A DNA stretch of 64,000 bases from Mytilus californianus (GCF_021869535.1 NW_026262668.1:70205558-70269557), one strand, 5' to 3'; shown: positions 1-11,146, counted from the stretch's first letter. Notes: generated by a model not told the origin, from the sequence alone. Numbers and translations are program-made.

Positions 1-76
1 TGGCCTTCGGCTGTTGTCTGCTCTATGGTCGGGATTTTGTCTCTTTGACACATTCCCCATTTCCATTCTCAATTTT
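1..76 (+). mobile_element. 3' terminus of RT retroelement (subfamily B), cut by window edge
   Basis: This stretch is near-identical, in the opposite orientation, to the sequence at 7129-7205, which is the distal 3' end of the minus-strand reverse-transcriptase element at 7129-8500. It ends with CCATTTCCATTCTCAATTTT. The rest of the element would lie to the left of the window. Further copies of this terminus are at 4275-4343 and 55133-55290. Confidence 0.7.
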
Positions 77-78
77 AT

Positions 79-165
79 TTATCAGATATCTTATTCACTT
101 TATAAGATATCTTATATATTATTCTTAATCAGAGATCTTATTAACTTTATAAGATATCTTGCAAT
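79..165. repeat. imperfect AT-rich tandem repeat with internal palindromes
   Basis: A motif of about 30 bases, running from GATATCTTATT to TATAAGATATCTT, occurs twice about 50 bases apart. Each copy is itself partly palindromic, since AAGATATCTT reads the same on both strands. No function is suggested. Confidence 0.5.
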
Positions 166-180
166 TGAATAAATATATTA

Positions 181-1400
181 AAAAATGGGCTTCTACTATC
201 AACCCGGTTTATATCCAGGTAATCCATATATTATGTACACAGTTGACCCATATTTAATTTAACAAACATATAGTGTTGTATAAAAGTTACGTTTAATGTG
301 TTTTATCCCTTACCGCCTACATATATTTCGAAGTTTAATTCTTTTAATATTTCTCGTTAAGTCTGCGTGAATAATCTCCTTACTTCGTTTTTGATATCGT
401 ATTTGTAATATTTATATTTCGCTTCCTCCCATGTTTAGTGTTGTTGTGAAATGCGCAAGAATAAATCTTCGTCCCTGTATAGTCTTCAACAGAAGGAAGT
501 ACAAAAACCAATAAAGCGTATATAATTACTAATGTTATAAAAGAGTCTATGTAGAACAAGCAATGACAATTGAAATGAAAAATTTCACATATCTTACCTC
601 ATTTTGCTTAATGTTGATAATGTGTACTATATTGGTCTGTATGATCTGTACCGTAAATTATATATACACACACACACATACTATGACATACTTATATATA
701 GACTTTACATTGTATCTGTTCTTTTCAAACTTAATAATAAATTCGTAAGGGTTTAGTGAGTGGAGGAAAAATTGTACAAAAGATGATTAAGAACCCTATA
801 GCATCTTCAAACCAGGTACATGCCTTTACGAACAAACAAATACCAGGATTTTAGGATAAAACAGAATCTTTGAATTAAGTACGAAGTTCAACATGTCACT
901 GTCTTACATGCATGTACAAATTTCTACAAATCAGGTCTGATCAGTATCATGAAAAATGATTTATATGCTGAATTCACGTATTGAAGCTATTTTAGTTAAT
1001 AAGTAAAAAAGACATTCAAGTTAATTCATTCTAAATTTTAACGATATCGTGTATCAGCGAATTTTATCATCTTTCTGATATATAAAAGTTTCCGAAACCA
1101 AGTGGTGATTTGGTTCTCGGAAAAAGGTTCAAAGGTTAACGATTATAAGAAATTATCACATTATTTTTTTTACCCCAGTTTACAAGATAGTGCTGGCATA
1201 TATCTCTTTTTAAGCAGTAGAGAACAAAGGAAAAATCATACTGAGTTTGCTGCTGTGCAGTTTTTCTTTATTTGCATTTATGGTTTTTGCCCATTGTCAA
1301 TCATAAACCACATTTCCTTAATCAATACTATGTAAGCATGCGATTATGTTTCGGAGATGGAGACTGTATGGTCCTGAGTCAGAATGAGGTATCCTCGTGT
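181..1400. other. no recognisable gene
   Basis: AT-rich sequence. Short open frames here have no recognisable domain or coding signal. A short CA run lies near 665-678. Nothing else was identified. Confidence 0.5.
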
Positions 1401-1409
1401 TACAACGTG

Positions 1410-1925
1410 CTTTCCGACAGACTGTTATCCTTCAACTTCGCATTCCTCTATATAGATGATGTTCTCTCACTAAATAATTCAAAATTTGATGACTATGTTG
1501 AACGCATCTATCCCATCGAACTTGAGATAAAGGATACAACAGACACAGTTAAGTTGGCCTCATATCTTGACTTGCATCTATTAATTGACAATGATGGTCG
1601 GCTAAAAACAAAACTATACGACAAAAGAGATGATTTCAGCTTCCCAATTGTCATCTTTCCATTTCTATGTAGCAACATTCCCGCACCAGCGCCTGCATAC
1701 GGTGTATATATCTCCCAGTTGATACGATATTCCAGGGCTTGTATTTCCTATCATGATTTCCTTGAAAGAGGGTTGCTGCTCACAAGGAAGCTATTAAACC
1801 AAGAGTTCCAAGTAGTGAAGTTGAAATCGTCCCTTCGTAAATTTTACGGACGCCATCACAAGTTGGTTGACCATTACGGAATATCCGTTTCCCAGATGAC
1901 AGCGGATATGTTCCAATTGTCGTAA
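1410..1925 (+). pseudogene. reverse transcriptase C-terminal fragment, subfamily A copy 1
   Basis: The frame is open from 1272 to the stop at 1923-1925, but recognisable protein begins near 1410. The sequence shows a YIDD box (RT catalytic motif C) followed by LSLNN, then IYPIELEIK, YLDLHL, KLYDKRDDFSFPIV, YGVYISQLIRYSRAC and KFYGRHHKLV. This order after the YIDD box (FLDL-type block, LxTxxYDK block, then a Y-Q-R-R block) parallels Penelope-like RTs and is the signature of a retroelement family I know to be widespread in aquatic animals. The fingers and first catalytic aspartate are missing, so this is a 5'-truncated dead copy. A characteristic 3' tail follows directly. The exact clade is uncertain. 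Confidence 0.8.
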
Positions 1926-2205
1926 CTACAATCCCATAACCCCTTTTTTCGAATGTGACCTACCGAATTAGACTTATCATCGGGTTTGTACTAACATGAG
2001 CAATACGACGGGTGCCACATGTGGAGCAGGATCTGCTTACTTTTCCGGAGCACCTGAGACCACCCCAAATTTTTGGTGGGGTTCGTGTTGCTCAGTCTGT
2101 TTTTTGTTTGTCTTTTTCTTTTTTAGCCATGGCTTTGTCAGTTTGTTTTCGACTTGTGAGTTTGGATGTCCCATTGGTATCCTTCGCCTCTTTACCTTGT
2201 TCGAT
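1926..2205 (+). mobile_element. 3' non-coding tail of RT element, copy 1
   Basis: The tail follows the RT stop codon without a gap. It contains conserved blocks around CGACGGGTGCCACATGTG, TTTTTGGTGGGGTTCGTGTT and TTCGCCTCTTTACC. The same blocks in the same order recur at 2921-3215, 4920-5225, 9995-10530, 25700-25835 and 29092-29440, which defines the 3' end of subfamily A. Confidence 0.8.
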
Positions 2206-2920
2206 GTAAGCTAACATGTTTCGTTTTATTATACAAGACCTAAAGATGCAAAGCAGAGAACTTCATGTCACATTTATATTAGCTTGTCTCGAATATGTAT
2301 GCAAATGCACTTGCGTTGAACCTTGAGCAACCATCAACGAATAAATAAGTATTTCATATCAAACAACCATATGCTTTAATCATTAAATCATAACAATCAA
2401 TCATAAATCATTCAATCAATGTACAGAAATACACGATGAAACATTAATAAATGTGTTGTTTTCGTTTTAATGTTGGCATGAAACTGCTTACTGTCATTAC
2501 TTTTAGGCTTTATTGTCGCTTTTTCTGTTTTGTGCATTTTATGTAATAATATGCTCTAATCGAAACAATCTTTCGTTAAATTTTCTCTCCATAATAAATG
2601 TATCATTTCATTTCCAGTGGCGGATTCAGGAATGCTGTATACATTATGCTGATTTTAACGTTTGGTTAAACCTTTAGTTGAATGAATGATATTGAACTGA
2701 CAACCAACCACTATTGATACTGTCACTAGTGAAATACTCATAATGTAAGTGGTGGTTTTTGTTTTTGTTTTTGTTTTTTTTTTTTTTCATCATATAATGG
2801 TTTTGGATTGCCAAATGACATCATCTTACTTTTGTATATTCAAAGTGTTTTGCGCGCTGAATTCTGTAATTCAAAAATGTAGTTAATTTTCGTGATTTAC
2901 AGTGATCTCCCTTTCCTCAC
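2206..2920. other. no recognisable gene
   Basis: AT-rich unique-looking sequence with a GT/T-rich tract at about 2751-2788. Nothing was identified. Confidence 0.5.
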
Positions 2921-3215
2921 TTATTGACCGTTATGGAATATCTGTTTCACAGATGACAACGAATACGTTCCCATTGTCGAAACTACAATCCCGTCCTCTT
3001 TTCCCGGAATGTGACCTACCGAATAAGACTTATCACCGGGTCTTTACATACATGAGCAACACGACGGGTGCCACATGTTAGTTTTCTATGTTGTGTTTTG
3101 TGAACTGTTGTTTGTCTGTTGATCTTTTTCTTTTTTAGCCATGGTGGTGTCAGTTAATTTTCGACTTGTGAGTTTGAATGTCCCTATGGTATCTTTCGCC
3201 TCTCTTTTATTGCAA
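2921..3215 (+). mobile_element. RT element tail, copy 2 (last RT codons plus 3' tail)
   Basis: It begins within the codons for the DRYGISVSQM segment of the RT, passes the stop region, and runs through the GACGGGTGCCACATGT and CTTTCGCCTCTCTTTTA blocks of the subfamily A tail. About 30 bases around the GGTGGGGTTCG block are missing. It is a severely 5'-truncated copy. Confidence 0.75.
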
Positions 3216-4274
3216 TTTAGATGTTAGAATGACTCAGGACACAAATGACACAGTAATTTATTTCATGTTTTCATTGCACTATAAGTATTTTAAGTTTAAG
3301 TGTTGAAGACCTCACTGTGACTTTGAGATAAAGAACAGCAATAATAGCGCTGTTCCCTAAATGCTTTTTGTGTGTTTTTTGCTGTGCATGTACTGATTTT
3401 GTGTCATGGATGGATACCCCATATTCTTTGTTTTTTCTATTCTATTTCATTGCACAAACAAGTTCTTTTGTCAAATATTCGAAATAAAAAAAAAAAATTA
3501 AAACTTTGTAAATGTTATGCGTCAAAATGCTTTTCTGAATTTACCCTTATCAGCCAACTATTTGAAAGCTAAGGGTGTTTAAGTACCGACACACGTTCAG
3601 AGTTTTACGAAGATGTGTGCTGTTTTTAAAGTAATTTGATTTGAGGAGTGAATACCGAATTCTTTTGTTTGTTACAATGAAGAAAAAATATATTCGACCG
3701 ATATTTTTTTTCAATTTTTCTTTTGGATACAAAATAATAGTTTCTTTCTTTGTTTTTCTATATAAACACAAAGCATATCATATATCAAAGTAAATTAAGA
3801 GGGTCCGCATGGGGTTTACAGACTAGAGAATAATGGGGGGAAAGGTGCAGAATAAAGAACAAAAATATATAATGAAAAGAGAAAAATAAGCAAAAAAAAA
3901 AAAAAATAGAGAATATTGGAGCACTGAAATATAAAGAATAAAGAATAATGGGCAAAAGATTAAAGAATACAGAAATGAATGACCCCATCCAAACCCTCAA
4001 ATCAGGCCCTTATATAATTTCTCCTAAATTTAGTGCAAATTTAAAAATTATCATACACGACCTCATATTTGCCTAACATGTGTTAAGGTAAAAGGTTAAA
4101 GAAATTGCCATTTAGTGTGTTACCTTGGAAAGAAACCATGGCCAAATCAGTATATTTTGTGAAAGGACGAGGTATAATAAGAGCCATGATTATTTGGCCC
4201 TGAAATTACTGAAATATTGGACTTATGCAAGCCTTAAATTTTAAGATTTATGTTAATTTTATTAAAAATGAACA
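3216..4274. other. no recognisable gene
   Basis: Intergenic-type sequence with an A-run at about 3485-3498 and another at 3892-3906. Short open frames on both strands are low-complexity and show no domain. Confidence 0.45.
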
Positions 4275-4343
4275 GTAAAATTGAGAATGGAAATGGGGAA
4301 TATATCAAAGAGACAACAACCCGACTAAAGAGCAGACAACAAA
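4275..4343 (-). mobile_element. fragment of RT element subfamily B 3' terminus
   Basis: Matches 7129-7200 with a few substitutions (AAAATTGAGAATGGAAATGG at the terminus). It stops where the match to the upstream 3' UTR would continue, so only the last ~70 bases of an element are present. Confidence 0.6.
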
Positions 4344-4514
4344 CTTATATAGTCTGGACATTTTAGTGCAGAAAAATGACATTTGATGTCACTATGACGT
4401 CATAAACTTGTCGTTTTTGACGTATTTGACTTAAAATACCCGTTTAATGAATAGTTTTTATTTGGTCAAAATATATATGAGCAAAAGCTTTACCAAAAAG
4501 ATATTTTGCATACA

Positions 4515-4919
4515 TTACTAGAGATAAAGAATACTACAGATACAGTTAAGTCTGCCTCATATCTTGACTTACATCTAGAAATTGACAATGAGGGTCGGTT
4601 GAAAACAAAACTTTACGACAAAAGAGATGATTTCAGTTTCCCAATTGTGAACTTTCCATTTCTATGTAGCAACATTCCAGCAGCGCCTGCATACGGAGTA
4701 TATATCTCACAATTGATACGATATTCCAGGTCTTGTATTTCCTATCATGAATTCCTTGATAGAGGATTGCTGCTCACAAGGAAGCTATTAAACCAAGAGT
4801 TCCAAATGGTGAAGTTGAAATCATCCCTTCGTAAATTTTACGGACGCCATCACGAGTTGGTTGACCGTTATGGAATAACCGTTTCACAGATGATATCGGA
4901 TATGTTCCTTATGTCGTAA
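4515..4919 (+). pseudogene. reverse transcriptase C-terminal fragment, subfamily A copy 3
   Basis: An open frame to the TAA at 4917-4919 encodes YLDLHLEIDNEGRLKTKLYD, then RDDFSFPIVNFPFL, YGVYISQLIRYSRSC and KFYGRHHELVDRYG. It is about 90% identical by eye to the copy at 1410-1925, but starts after the YIDD box, so the catalytic centre is absent. The frame is otherwise undamaged, which suggests a fairly young 5'-truncated insertion. The subfamily A tail follows immediately. Confidence 0.8.
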
Positions 4920-5225
4920 CTACAATACCCTTCCCTTTTCACGAATGTAACCTACCGAATTAGACTATTTACCGGATTTGTAATAACATAAGCAACACGA
5001 CGGGTTCCACATGTGGAGCAGGATCTGCTTACCCTTCCGGAGCTCCTGAGATCACACCCAGTTTTTGGTGGGGTTCGTGTTGCTTAGTCTTTAGTTTTCT
5101 ATGTTGTGTCATCTGTACTATTATTTGTCTGTTTGTCTTTTTATTTTTGGCCATGGCGTTGTCAGTTTGTTTTCGATCTATATGTTTGACTGTCCCTCTG
5201 GTATCTTTCGTCCCTCTTTTAACTT
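4920..5225 (+). mobile_element. 3' non-coding tail of RT element, copy 3
   Basis: This is the best-preserved full tail in the window. It runs from the RT stop through GACGGGTTCCACATGTGG, GTTTTTGGTGGGGTTCGTGT and GGTATCTTTCGTCCCTCTTT. It serves as a reference for the other tails. Confidence 0.8.
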
Positions 5226-5319
5226 CCTTGTAAAATACATTTTGTAGCTAGAATATCTTTTTTTGGTAAGACTGTTGCTCATATCTAAATATTAATGACA
5301 AGATTAAGGTATATATTTT

Positions 5320-5430
5320 GCTCATCGTTGAATCTGTACGGTGACCTGTAATTTATGCAACTCTTTACCCGTTGTTCTTTAATGGATACAGAAGTTGTCT
5401 ATTTGACAATCCTACCACATCTCCTTATTT
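5320..5430 (+). repeat. short dispersed repeat of the 'TTGTCTCATTGGCA' type (diverged)
   Basis: It contains a CTGTACGGTGACCTGTA start and ends AAGTTGTCTATTTGACAATC followed by CTACCACATCTCC. Related ends occur at 15140-15175, 33028-33060, 33235-33265 and 61975-62045. It is a non-coding dispersed repeat. Confidence 0.5.
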
Positions 5431-5749
5431 TTTTATTGTAAGCTAAAAATTATTTAATGGTTTTGAAATATAGATTCTCTAATTTTTATGCTATTTTAAC
5501 ATTTCCCGATCGGTTCAATAAAATTGGTGACATGAGTACCACTGTTAAACCAACAACACACAAGGTTCAAGTTAATATATATTCGTAATGTATTGATGAT
5601 TTCCCAATGACAAATAATATAGAATATGTATCACCATCAATTCAACTTTTGGCGTAGCCTGGCATCCTGACCCAATCTAATACTTCGTCGATAGGACTGT
5701 GGAGCAGTGAGCCAGGATCCCAGACTACTTTTGGCGTGGCTCGGTATTT

Positions 5750-6625
5750 ATACATCCCGACATTGTGCTATGGACACTTTTGTATTCTTGTCTTCGATTT
5801 TTGCGTATGTACTTTGTCTATAGAGTGTCTATATGCCACTTTGTTTATCTTTGTTGAAATAGTTATTTGTTTTTATAGTGATTACGTTTATAGCACAGTG
5901 TTGACTGCTGCACCCCATTTTTTGACATTTTTACCTATTATGTCTGTTTTGCTCACATATTGTTCTCAATATAATGGAATTCTATGCGGCTGTCATACAA
6001 GTGAGAGGTTTAGCGTTGTTGAAATAGGTTTTTTTTAATAGTGATTACAATTATAACACAATGTTGACTGCTGTACCTCAATTTTTTGACATTTTAACCG
6101 GATTTCCGAAGGAAATAACGGTTATTAATTTGGTGATGTACGGCGGGTGGGCGGCCGTCTGCCAAACAGTGTCCGTTCAATAAGTTGAAAACGCTTTGCC
6201 AAAATGTCACTTATGATAAATGAGAGGTCAAGATTGATTTTGGTCTTTCCATTTCTGAACCCTACAAAAATTATTTTATTGTTTTTACTTGATCCTGAGG
6301 TTTGGGGGTCCAAATTTGCAAATATCATTTTCGGTTTGCCGTCAATCTGACAGCCTCTTATTACCTATTATGTCTGTTTTTGTGCTCACACATTGTTGTC
6401 AATATAATGGAATTCTAGGTGACTTTGAGAGGTTTAGCTAGCTATTAAACTAGGTGTAACCCACCATTTTCTTCATAAGGAAATGCCTGTACCAAGTCAG
6501 GAATATGACAGTTGTTTTCCTTTCGTTTGATGTGTTTGAGCTTTTGATTTTTCCATTTGGTAAAGGACTTTCCGTTTCGAATTTTCCTTTGAGTTCGGTA
6601 TTTTTGTTATTTTACTTTTTTTCAA
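5750..6625 (+). repeat. dispersed repeat with internal tandem duplication
   Basis: A segment around 5875-6020 (from GTGATTACG through TGTTGACTGCTG to GTGAGAGGTTTAG) is repeated at 6041-6435. The second copy is interrupted by a 270-bp insertion (6093-6362). The downstream part includes CCTGTACCAAGTCAGGAATA and a TTTCCGTTTCGAATTTTCC block, which I associate with bivalve dispersed repeats. The open frame at 5736-6038 has no recognisable domain and is probably not coding. Confidence 0.55.
6093..6362. mobile_element. ~270-bp insertion inside duplicated repeat
   Basis: The first duplicate reads TTGACATTTTTACCTATTAT. In the second, the same sequence is split between TTGACATTTTAA and TTACCTATTATG by an insert starting CCGGATTTCCGAAGG. 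The neighbouring duplicate therefore serves as an empty site. The insert is GC-richer than its surroundings, has no open frame of note, and is MITE-sized. Its class is not determined. Confidence 0.55.
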
Positions 6626-6664
6626 ATAAAATATGGTTATATCTTTGTCTTAGAAATACTATGA

Positions 6665-7126
6665 CATTATGAACCCTTTTCCAATTATTACCTAAACACC
6701 CGTTTAAGCTATAAACTAAACAACCTTCTATGCGTTGATTTGGCACAGTAAAATCCCCAAAAAATATCTAGTGTCATTAAAAATAAAACAAAAGACTTTA
6801 ATTAAAATTTATTTACATGCTATACGCTTTTTGTCCAGATAAATATTCGTCATTTAAATATCATATCTCTTCTAATCTCCAGGACATACAACACCTTATA
6901 AACGTTATACAATTTCTGTCATGCATATCTTGTAAAGTCTTAGTAGAGAACTCGTGTACTGTCGGCTAACTTGAATCCTTCAATAGTTTTGGCTGTTATG
7001 TTGAAATATGTTTTTTTTTTTTTATTTCTTTGATTTGTTTGTGTTTTAAAAACATGGGTTGTGTATTGTTTTTGATGGTATCCAAAAATTTATGTATCGA
7101 TAGCAAACTAAGTGTTTTGATTGATA
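6665..7126. repeat. segmental duplication block B, copy 1
   Basis: It aligns by eye in direct orientation with 17285-17745. Shared blocks include AAACTAAACAACCTTCT, AATAAAACAAAAGA, TCATGCATATCTTG-like and AGCAAACTAAGTG-like segments, with many substitutions and small indels. It contains no coding sequence. It is the left-most recognised block of an old 10-14 kb segmental duplication. Confidence 0.6.
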
Positions 7127-7128
7127 GT

Positions 7129-8500
7129 TAAAATTGAGAATGGGAATGGGGAATGTGTCAAAGAGACAACAACCCGACCATAGAGCAGACAACAGCCGAA
7201 GGCCACCAATGGGTCTTCAATGCAGCGAGAAACTCCCGCACCCGGAGGCGTCCTTCATCTGGCCCCTAAACAAATATGTATACTAGTTCAGTGATAATGG
7301 ACGTCATACTAAACTCCAAATTATACACAAGAAACTAAAATTAAAAATGATACAAGACTAACAAAGGCCAGAGGCTCCTGACTTGGGACAGGCGCAAAAA
7401 TGCGGCGGGGTTAAACATGTTTTTTGAGATCTCAATCCTCCCTCTATACCTCTAGCCAATGTAGAAAAAACAAACGTACAACAGTACACACAGTAAAACT
7501 CAGTTTAAGAGAAGTCCGAGTCCGATGTCAGAATAGGAAACAAAAGAAAATAAACAAAATGACAATAATACATAAATAACAACAGACTACTAGCAGTAAC
7601 TGACATGCCAGCTCCAGACCTCAATTAAACTGATTGAAAGATTATGTCTTCATCATATGAATATCAGGCACAATCCCTCCTGTTAGGGGTTTAGTATTAT
7701 ACCATCATAAAATATATGAGAAGAACATAACCCGTGTCATGCCAACAATTGGTTTTAGAATAAATATGTTTAATTCCGATGCAAAGACCCTATAAGTGAA
7801 TCAATATTAAAGCCAAAATATGCAATCTTTAATGACCTGACAACAGTATCGTAACTATATCCCTTCTTAATAAGTCTGTTTAAAGGTTTCGTTAGCTTTT
7901 GAGGTGAATACTGACATTTTTGTGCTTTGTAAAGAATATTACCATAAAAGATTGGATGTGAAATACCCGAACGTATAAGATGTCTGCATGTTGAGTTATA
8001 TTTACGAATGATGTCCTTATACCGATGATAAAATTTAGTAAATGTCTTGACTAGTTTATGATATCGAAAACCCTGGTGTAATAATTTTTCAGTAATACAT
8101 AAATTTCTCTCGCTAAAATTTAATACGTTGTTACATACACGAGCGAATCGTACAAGTTGAGATATATAAACACCATAAGATGGTGACAAGGGAACGTCAC
8201 CATCTAAAAATGGATAATTAACGATAGGAAATGAAAAATCATCTCTTTTATCATAAATTTTTATATTAAGCTTCCCGTTAATGATATAGATATCAAGATC
8301 GAGGAAAGGACAGTGGTCATTGTTAGTATTAGCTTTATTTAAAGTGAGTTCAACAGGATAAATTTCTTTAGTATATATACTGAAGTTGTCATTATTGAGA
8401 GCCAACATAAAGTTGTTTGTTTCACCTCTACTGTTAAATATTTCATGCAGATATTTACTTTTAATGTAAATTGAAAGATACGTTCTGAATAGATGATCAA
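7129..8500 (-). mobile_element. 5'-truncated RT retroelement, subfamily B, with its full 3' UTR
   Basis: On the minus strand a degraded RT frame (8507-7770) is followed by about 640 bases of 3' UTR, ending in CCATTCCCATTCTCAATTTT near 7129. The paralogous block at 17700-17800 lacks this insertion: sequence matching 7060-7126 there leads on to sequence matching 8505 onward. This gives the element's limits to within a few bases. The continuity shows that the short repeat ending in CTCTTTGACACATTCCCC, found elsewhere on its own, is the 3' end of this RT family. Confidence 0.75.
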
Positions 8501-8507
8501 TCTGCAA
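7770..8507 (-). pseudogene. reverse transcriptase C-terminal fragment, subfamily B
   Basis: The frame is open for 245 codons. It shows IYPVELTLNK, FLDLDIYI, KIYDKRDDFSFPIVNYPFL, YGVYISQLVRFARVC and KFYHRYKDIIRKY, colinear with the subfamily A copies at 1410 and 4515 but only about half identical. The C-terminus is extended (SYDTVVRSLKIAYFGFN) beyond where subfamily A stops. The segment just before LALNND, where YIDD should be, does not match the motif, so the catalytic aspartates are lost. It is a remnant domain of a retroelement polyprotein, not a host gene. Confidence 0.8.
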
Positions 8508-9200
8508 AAAAGGAAGACGCGGACTGCCAGTGGAAAAGAAGCCAATTTTGGATGGAAATAGTCATTTCGCAAAAATGTCATCTCAAAGTTATGGCAATGT
8601 ATCTTTTACGAGACCAAAAATGGAGCATCGAATTTCAGGTATCGTTCCTAGGCATGCAAAATTGTCCTTAGATGAATTTGGCTATTCGTTTAGGTGACTT
8701 TTGGTCATATAGCTCCTATCATTTCTATATATTTAAGCATCCCTGGTTTTCAAATGTTTTGGTTTGAGCGTTCCTGCTGGAGATAAATCCAGAAAAGTGC
8801 CGCTACGACGCATGGTCCGACGCATGGTCCGACGCATGAAATTTGTAAAGTGTTATTTCCATTAACTGATTTAGCGTTGATTTCTTGAAGTCCTATGTCA
8901 ATCATTTTATGCGTACACAGAACGAGAACAAATTGACCAATACAATGAATTAATGGGGACTTCAGAGTGGGTAAATCAGGATTATAGACTGCAACTAATT
9001 AGAAAAATGGTGTATATACATGTATGTGAAGATAGGTTGAAATTTAGTTTTAAAGTAGACAAACATCGGCCACATCAAAGTGTTGTTGTAGTGGTTCTTT
9101 TGCGTGGTGCCAGGTATTGCACTCTCACATCACGAATCATTGGATGAAACGTCCCAATTTTACCCGGACATGACAGCTAACGTCTTTTCATCTCGGACAG
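8505..9200. repeat. segmental duplication block C, copy 1
   Basis: It matches, in direct orientation, 17780-17848 plus 19986-20430. The second copy is split by the LINE. Shared anchors include TGCCAGT(C/G)(A/G)AAAG near 8525, GAATTAATNGGGACT near 8946, and CTCACATCACGAATCATTGG versus CTCACGTCACAAAGCATCTG near 9123. A tandem GACGCATGGTCC (about 2.7 copies) lies at 8807-8838. An exon-like frame seen in the second copy is broken here. Confidence 0.6.
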
Positions 9201-9271
9201 CCAAAGGAACGCCCACACAAGTACGAGTTTTTTTGTTTTTTTTTTAGTTTAAGATTATTTATTTATTTAAT

Positions 9272-9518
9272 AAGGGAGCAACCATTTAACTTCAAAGGGG
9301 GGTTATGGTTTTTTGTCCGAGTCGGAAAAATCGACGCTATCAACCAAATTATTCTTTTCAAAATTTAACACTATAAGGTATGGGGAATATCTGGATTCAG
9401 AATATTTTTTTTGTCATCTGCTTGACCACAATATTTTTGTTCGTCCAATTGGGGATCAGAATATTTTTTTAGGAAAAAACAATAACCCCTCCCTTGAAGT
9501 TAAATGGTCATTCCTTTA
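9272..9518. mobile_element. MITE-like inverted repeat, ~250 bp
   Basis: The left end (GGGAGCAACCATTTAACTTC at about 9273) and the right end (GAAGTTAAATGGTCATTCC at about 9497) are inverted copies of each other over about 40 bases, including the adjacent GGGGGGTTATGG and AATAACCCCTCCC. The interior has no convincing coding capacity; the open frame 9313-9519 lies wholly inside the element. The structure fits a non-autonomous DNA transposon. Confidence 0.7.
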
Positions 9519-9535
9519 AGAAATCTGTTGTTGAA

Positions 9536-9578
9536 GTAAGGTAAGTTTGCAACAATGAACGTTGCAAACTTACCTTAC
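9536..9578. repeat. perfect 18-bp inverted repeat, 7-nt loop
   Basis: Arms GTAAGGTAAGTTTGCAAC (9536-9553) and GTTGCAAACTTACCTTAC (9561-9578) flank the loop AATGAAC. The pairing can extend five more bases after one mismatch. The loop-plus-arm string AATGAACGTTGCAAACTT also occurs at 22180-22197, just after the Penelope-like fragment. Confidence 0.85.
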
Positions 9579-9689
9579 ATCAAGACGAAGCAGGTTCAAT
9601 TACTTCATACTTGTATTAGATTAATATAAAGTGAATTATTTGTATTTTAATTTAATTTCAATATTGTATATCTACATCGTGAATTAAAT

Positions 9690-9770
9690 GCGGATGATGA
9701 GTCTTTTGTAGACGAAACGCGCGTCTGGCGCAAATACAAAATTTCAATCCTGGTATCTATGATGAGTTTA
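9690..9770 (+). repeat. conserved short dispersed element (GCGTCTGGCG core), copy 1
   Basis: The core reads GACGAAACGCGCGTCTGGCG (9713-9732) and is followed by CAATCCTGGTATCTATGATG. Four further copies in both orientations are at 22310-22400, 22630-22705, 29295-29370 and 32228-32312. The core is better conserved between copies than the flanks. Confidence 0.8.
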
Positions 9771-9994
9771 TGTATAACTCATGTAAAAAGGACACAACTC
9801 GTAAGAACAAATTGGCACCACACAAAAATGTCATATATTTTATATATTCTAAGTAACATGATTGTTTTATAACCATTTGAAATTGTGTTATTGTAAGATA
9901 TCAAATTCAAATGCAATAAAGGCAGGCATAAATACGTTAATAAACATTTTTATGATAGTTCCCTTATAAAATTTCAATTGTCTGAATGAGATGG

Positions 9995-10530
9995 CAAGTT
10001 ACTAATCATCCCTTCGAAAAATATACGGACAGCATCACGAATTGGTTGACCGTTATGGAAAATACGTTTCACAGATGACGACGGATACGTTGGAACTGTC
10101 GTAACCACAATCTCGTCCTCTCTTCCTCAAACGTGACATCATCGAATTAGACTTATCAGAGAGTATGTACTTACATGAGCAACATGTGAAGCAGGATCCA
10201 CTTACCCTTCCAGAGCACCTATGATCACCCCTGTTTTTTGGTGGGGTTCGTGTTGCTTTATATGTTTTGTTTTGTGTACTTTTGTTTGTCTTTTCGTCAA
10301 TTTTCGTTTTTAGCTGCTTTTCTCATAACTTGGCGTCCGTCGTCCGTAGTCGTCGTCGTCGTCATCCCTGCCAGAGCACCTGAGATCACCCCGGTTTTTG
10401 GTGGGGTTCGTGTTGCTTTATATGTTGTGTTTTGTGTACTTTTGTTTGTCTTTTCGTCAATTTTTGTTTTTAGCTAACCTGGCCGAAAGACCAAAAGAGC
10501 TTTTCTCATCACTTGGCGTCCGTCGTCCGT
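9995..10530 (+). mobile_element. RT element copy with duplicated 3' tail
   Basis: It starts in RT codons equivalent to the SLRKFYGRHHELVDRYG segment (9998 on, diverged), passes the stop region near 10100, and enters the subfamily A tail. The part with TTTTTGGTGGGGTTCGTGTT is present twice (about 10200-10365 and 10367-10530). Each copy is followed by a foreign block containing CTTTTCTCAT(A/C)ACTTGGCGTC with GTC-rich repeats. A second repeat therefore inserted in the tail, or a chimeric tail was duplicated. Confidence 0.65.
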
Positions 10531-10559
10531 CGACGTCATCGTCCAGTACGAATCTTAAT

Positions 10560-10930
10560 ATCCAGCCAAGTTGATAATCTTGTTCTACATTTCATCACAA
10601 TGTTTTAAAATTAAGATATTTTTATAAATCTTATCTCTTAAACATAAAATATACGAACGTGGAAATTGTTTTTCGCTATGTCAGACCACTATTTTACAAA
10701 CAGGGAGAAACATTCCTTTAGATAACAAAACATTAATTGTACCTTTTTTAAATATGTTTTTTTTTCTTCAAAAATTATGAACGACTAGATGTATTATATA
10801 TCTGTTATCATATGGATGATATAATGAAAAGCCACCCAACTTTCAGAAACAACTTATCCGTGCACACTCAGGACAAACACGTCAAACATTATTTTTAAGA
10901 TGAAAAGTAGATAATTGTCAATCATGTGTT
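10560..10930. repeat. segmental duplication block D, copy 1
   Basis: Aligns loosely in direct orientation with 20415-20710. Shared anchors include TCTACATTTC, ACAAACAGG(G/A)(A/C)GA, and GGACAAAC(A/-)(C/A). The alignment was made by eye and has many indels. Confidence 0.45.
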
Positions 10931-11146
10931 TCCTAATCTTCGTTTTGTTTGTTTATGTTTTGTTTTATTGATTGGAGTTTTTGTTAGTAGTTTTTGTTAT
11001 TTTTATTTGTCAGTGTTTTTGCGATTTTTTTTATATACTGGAGATTTGATGTAGAAAGGACAACGTCTTTGTTTAAGGCTTCCCATTTTGGCAGATTTAG
11101 TTTGTTTAGGGCATTCATTTATATTTAGATTGTTTTAAAGTCTCCG

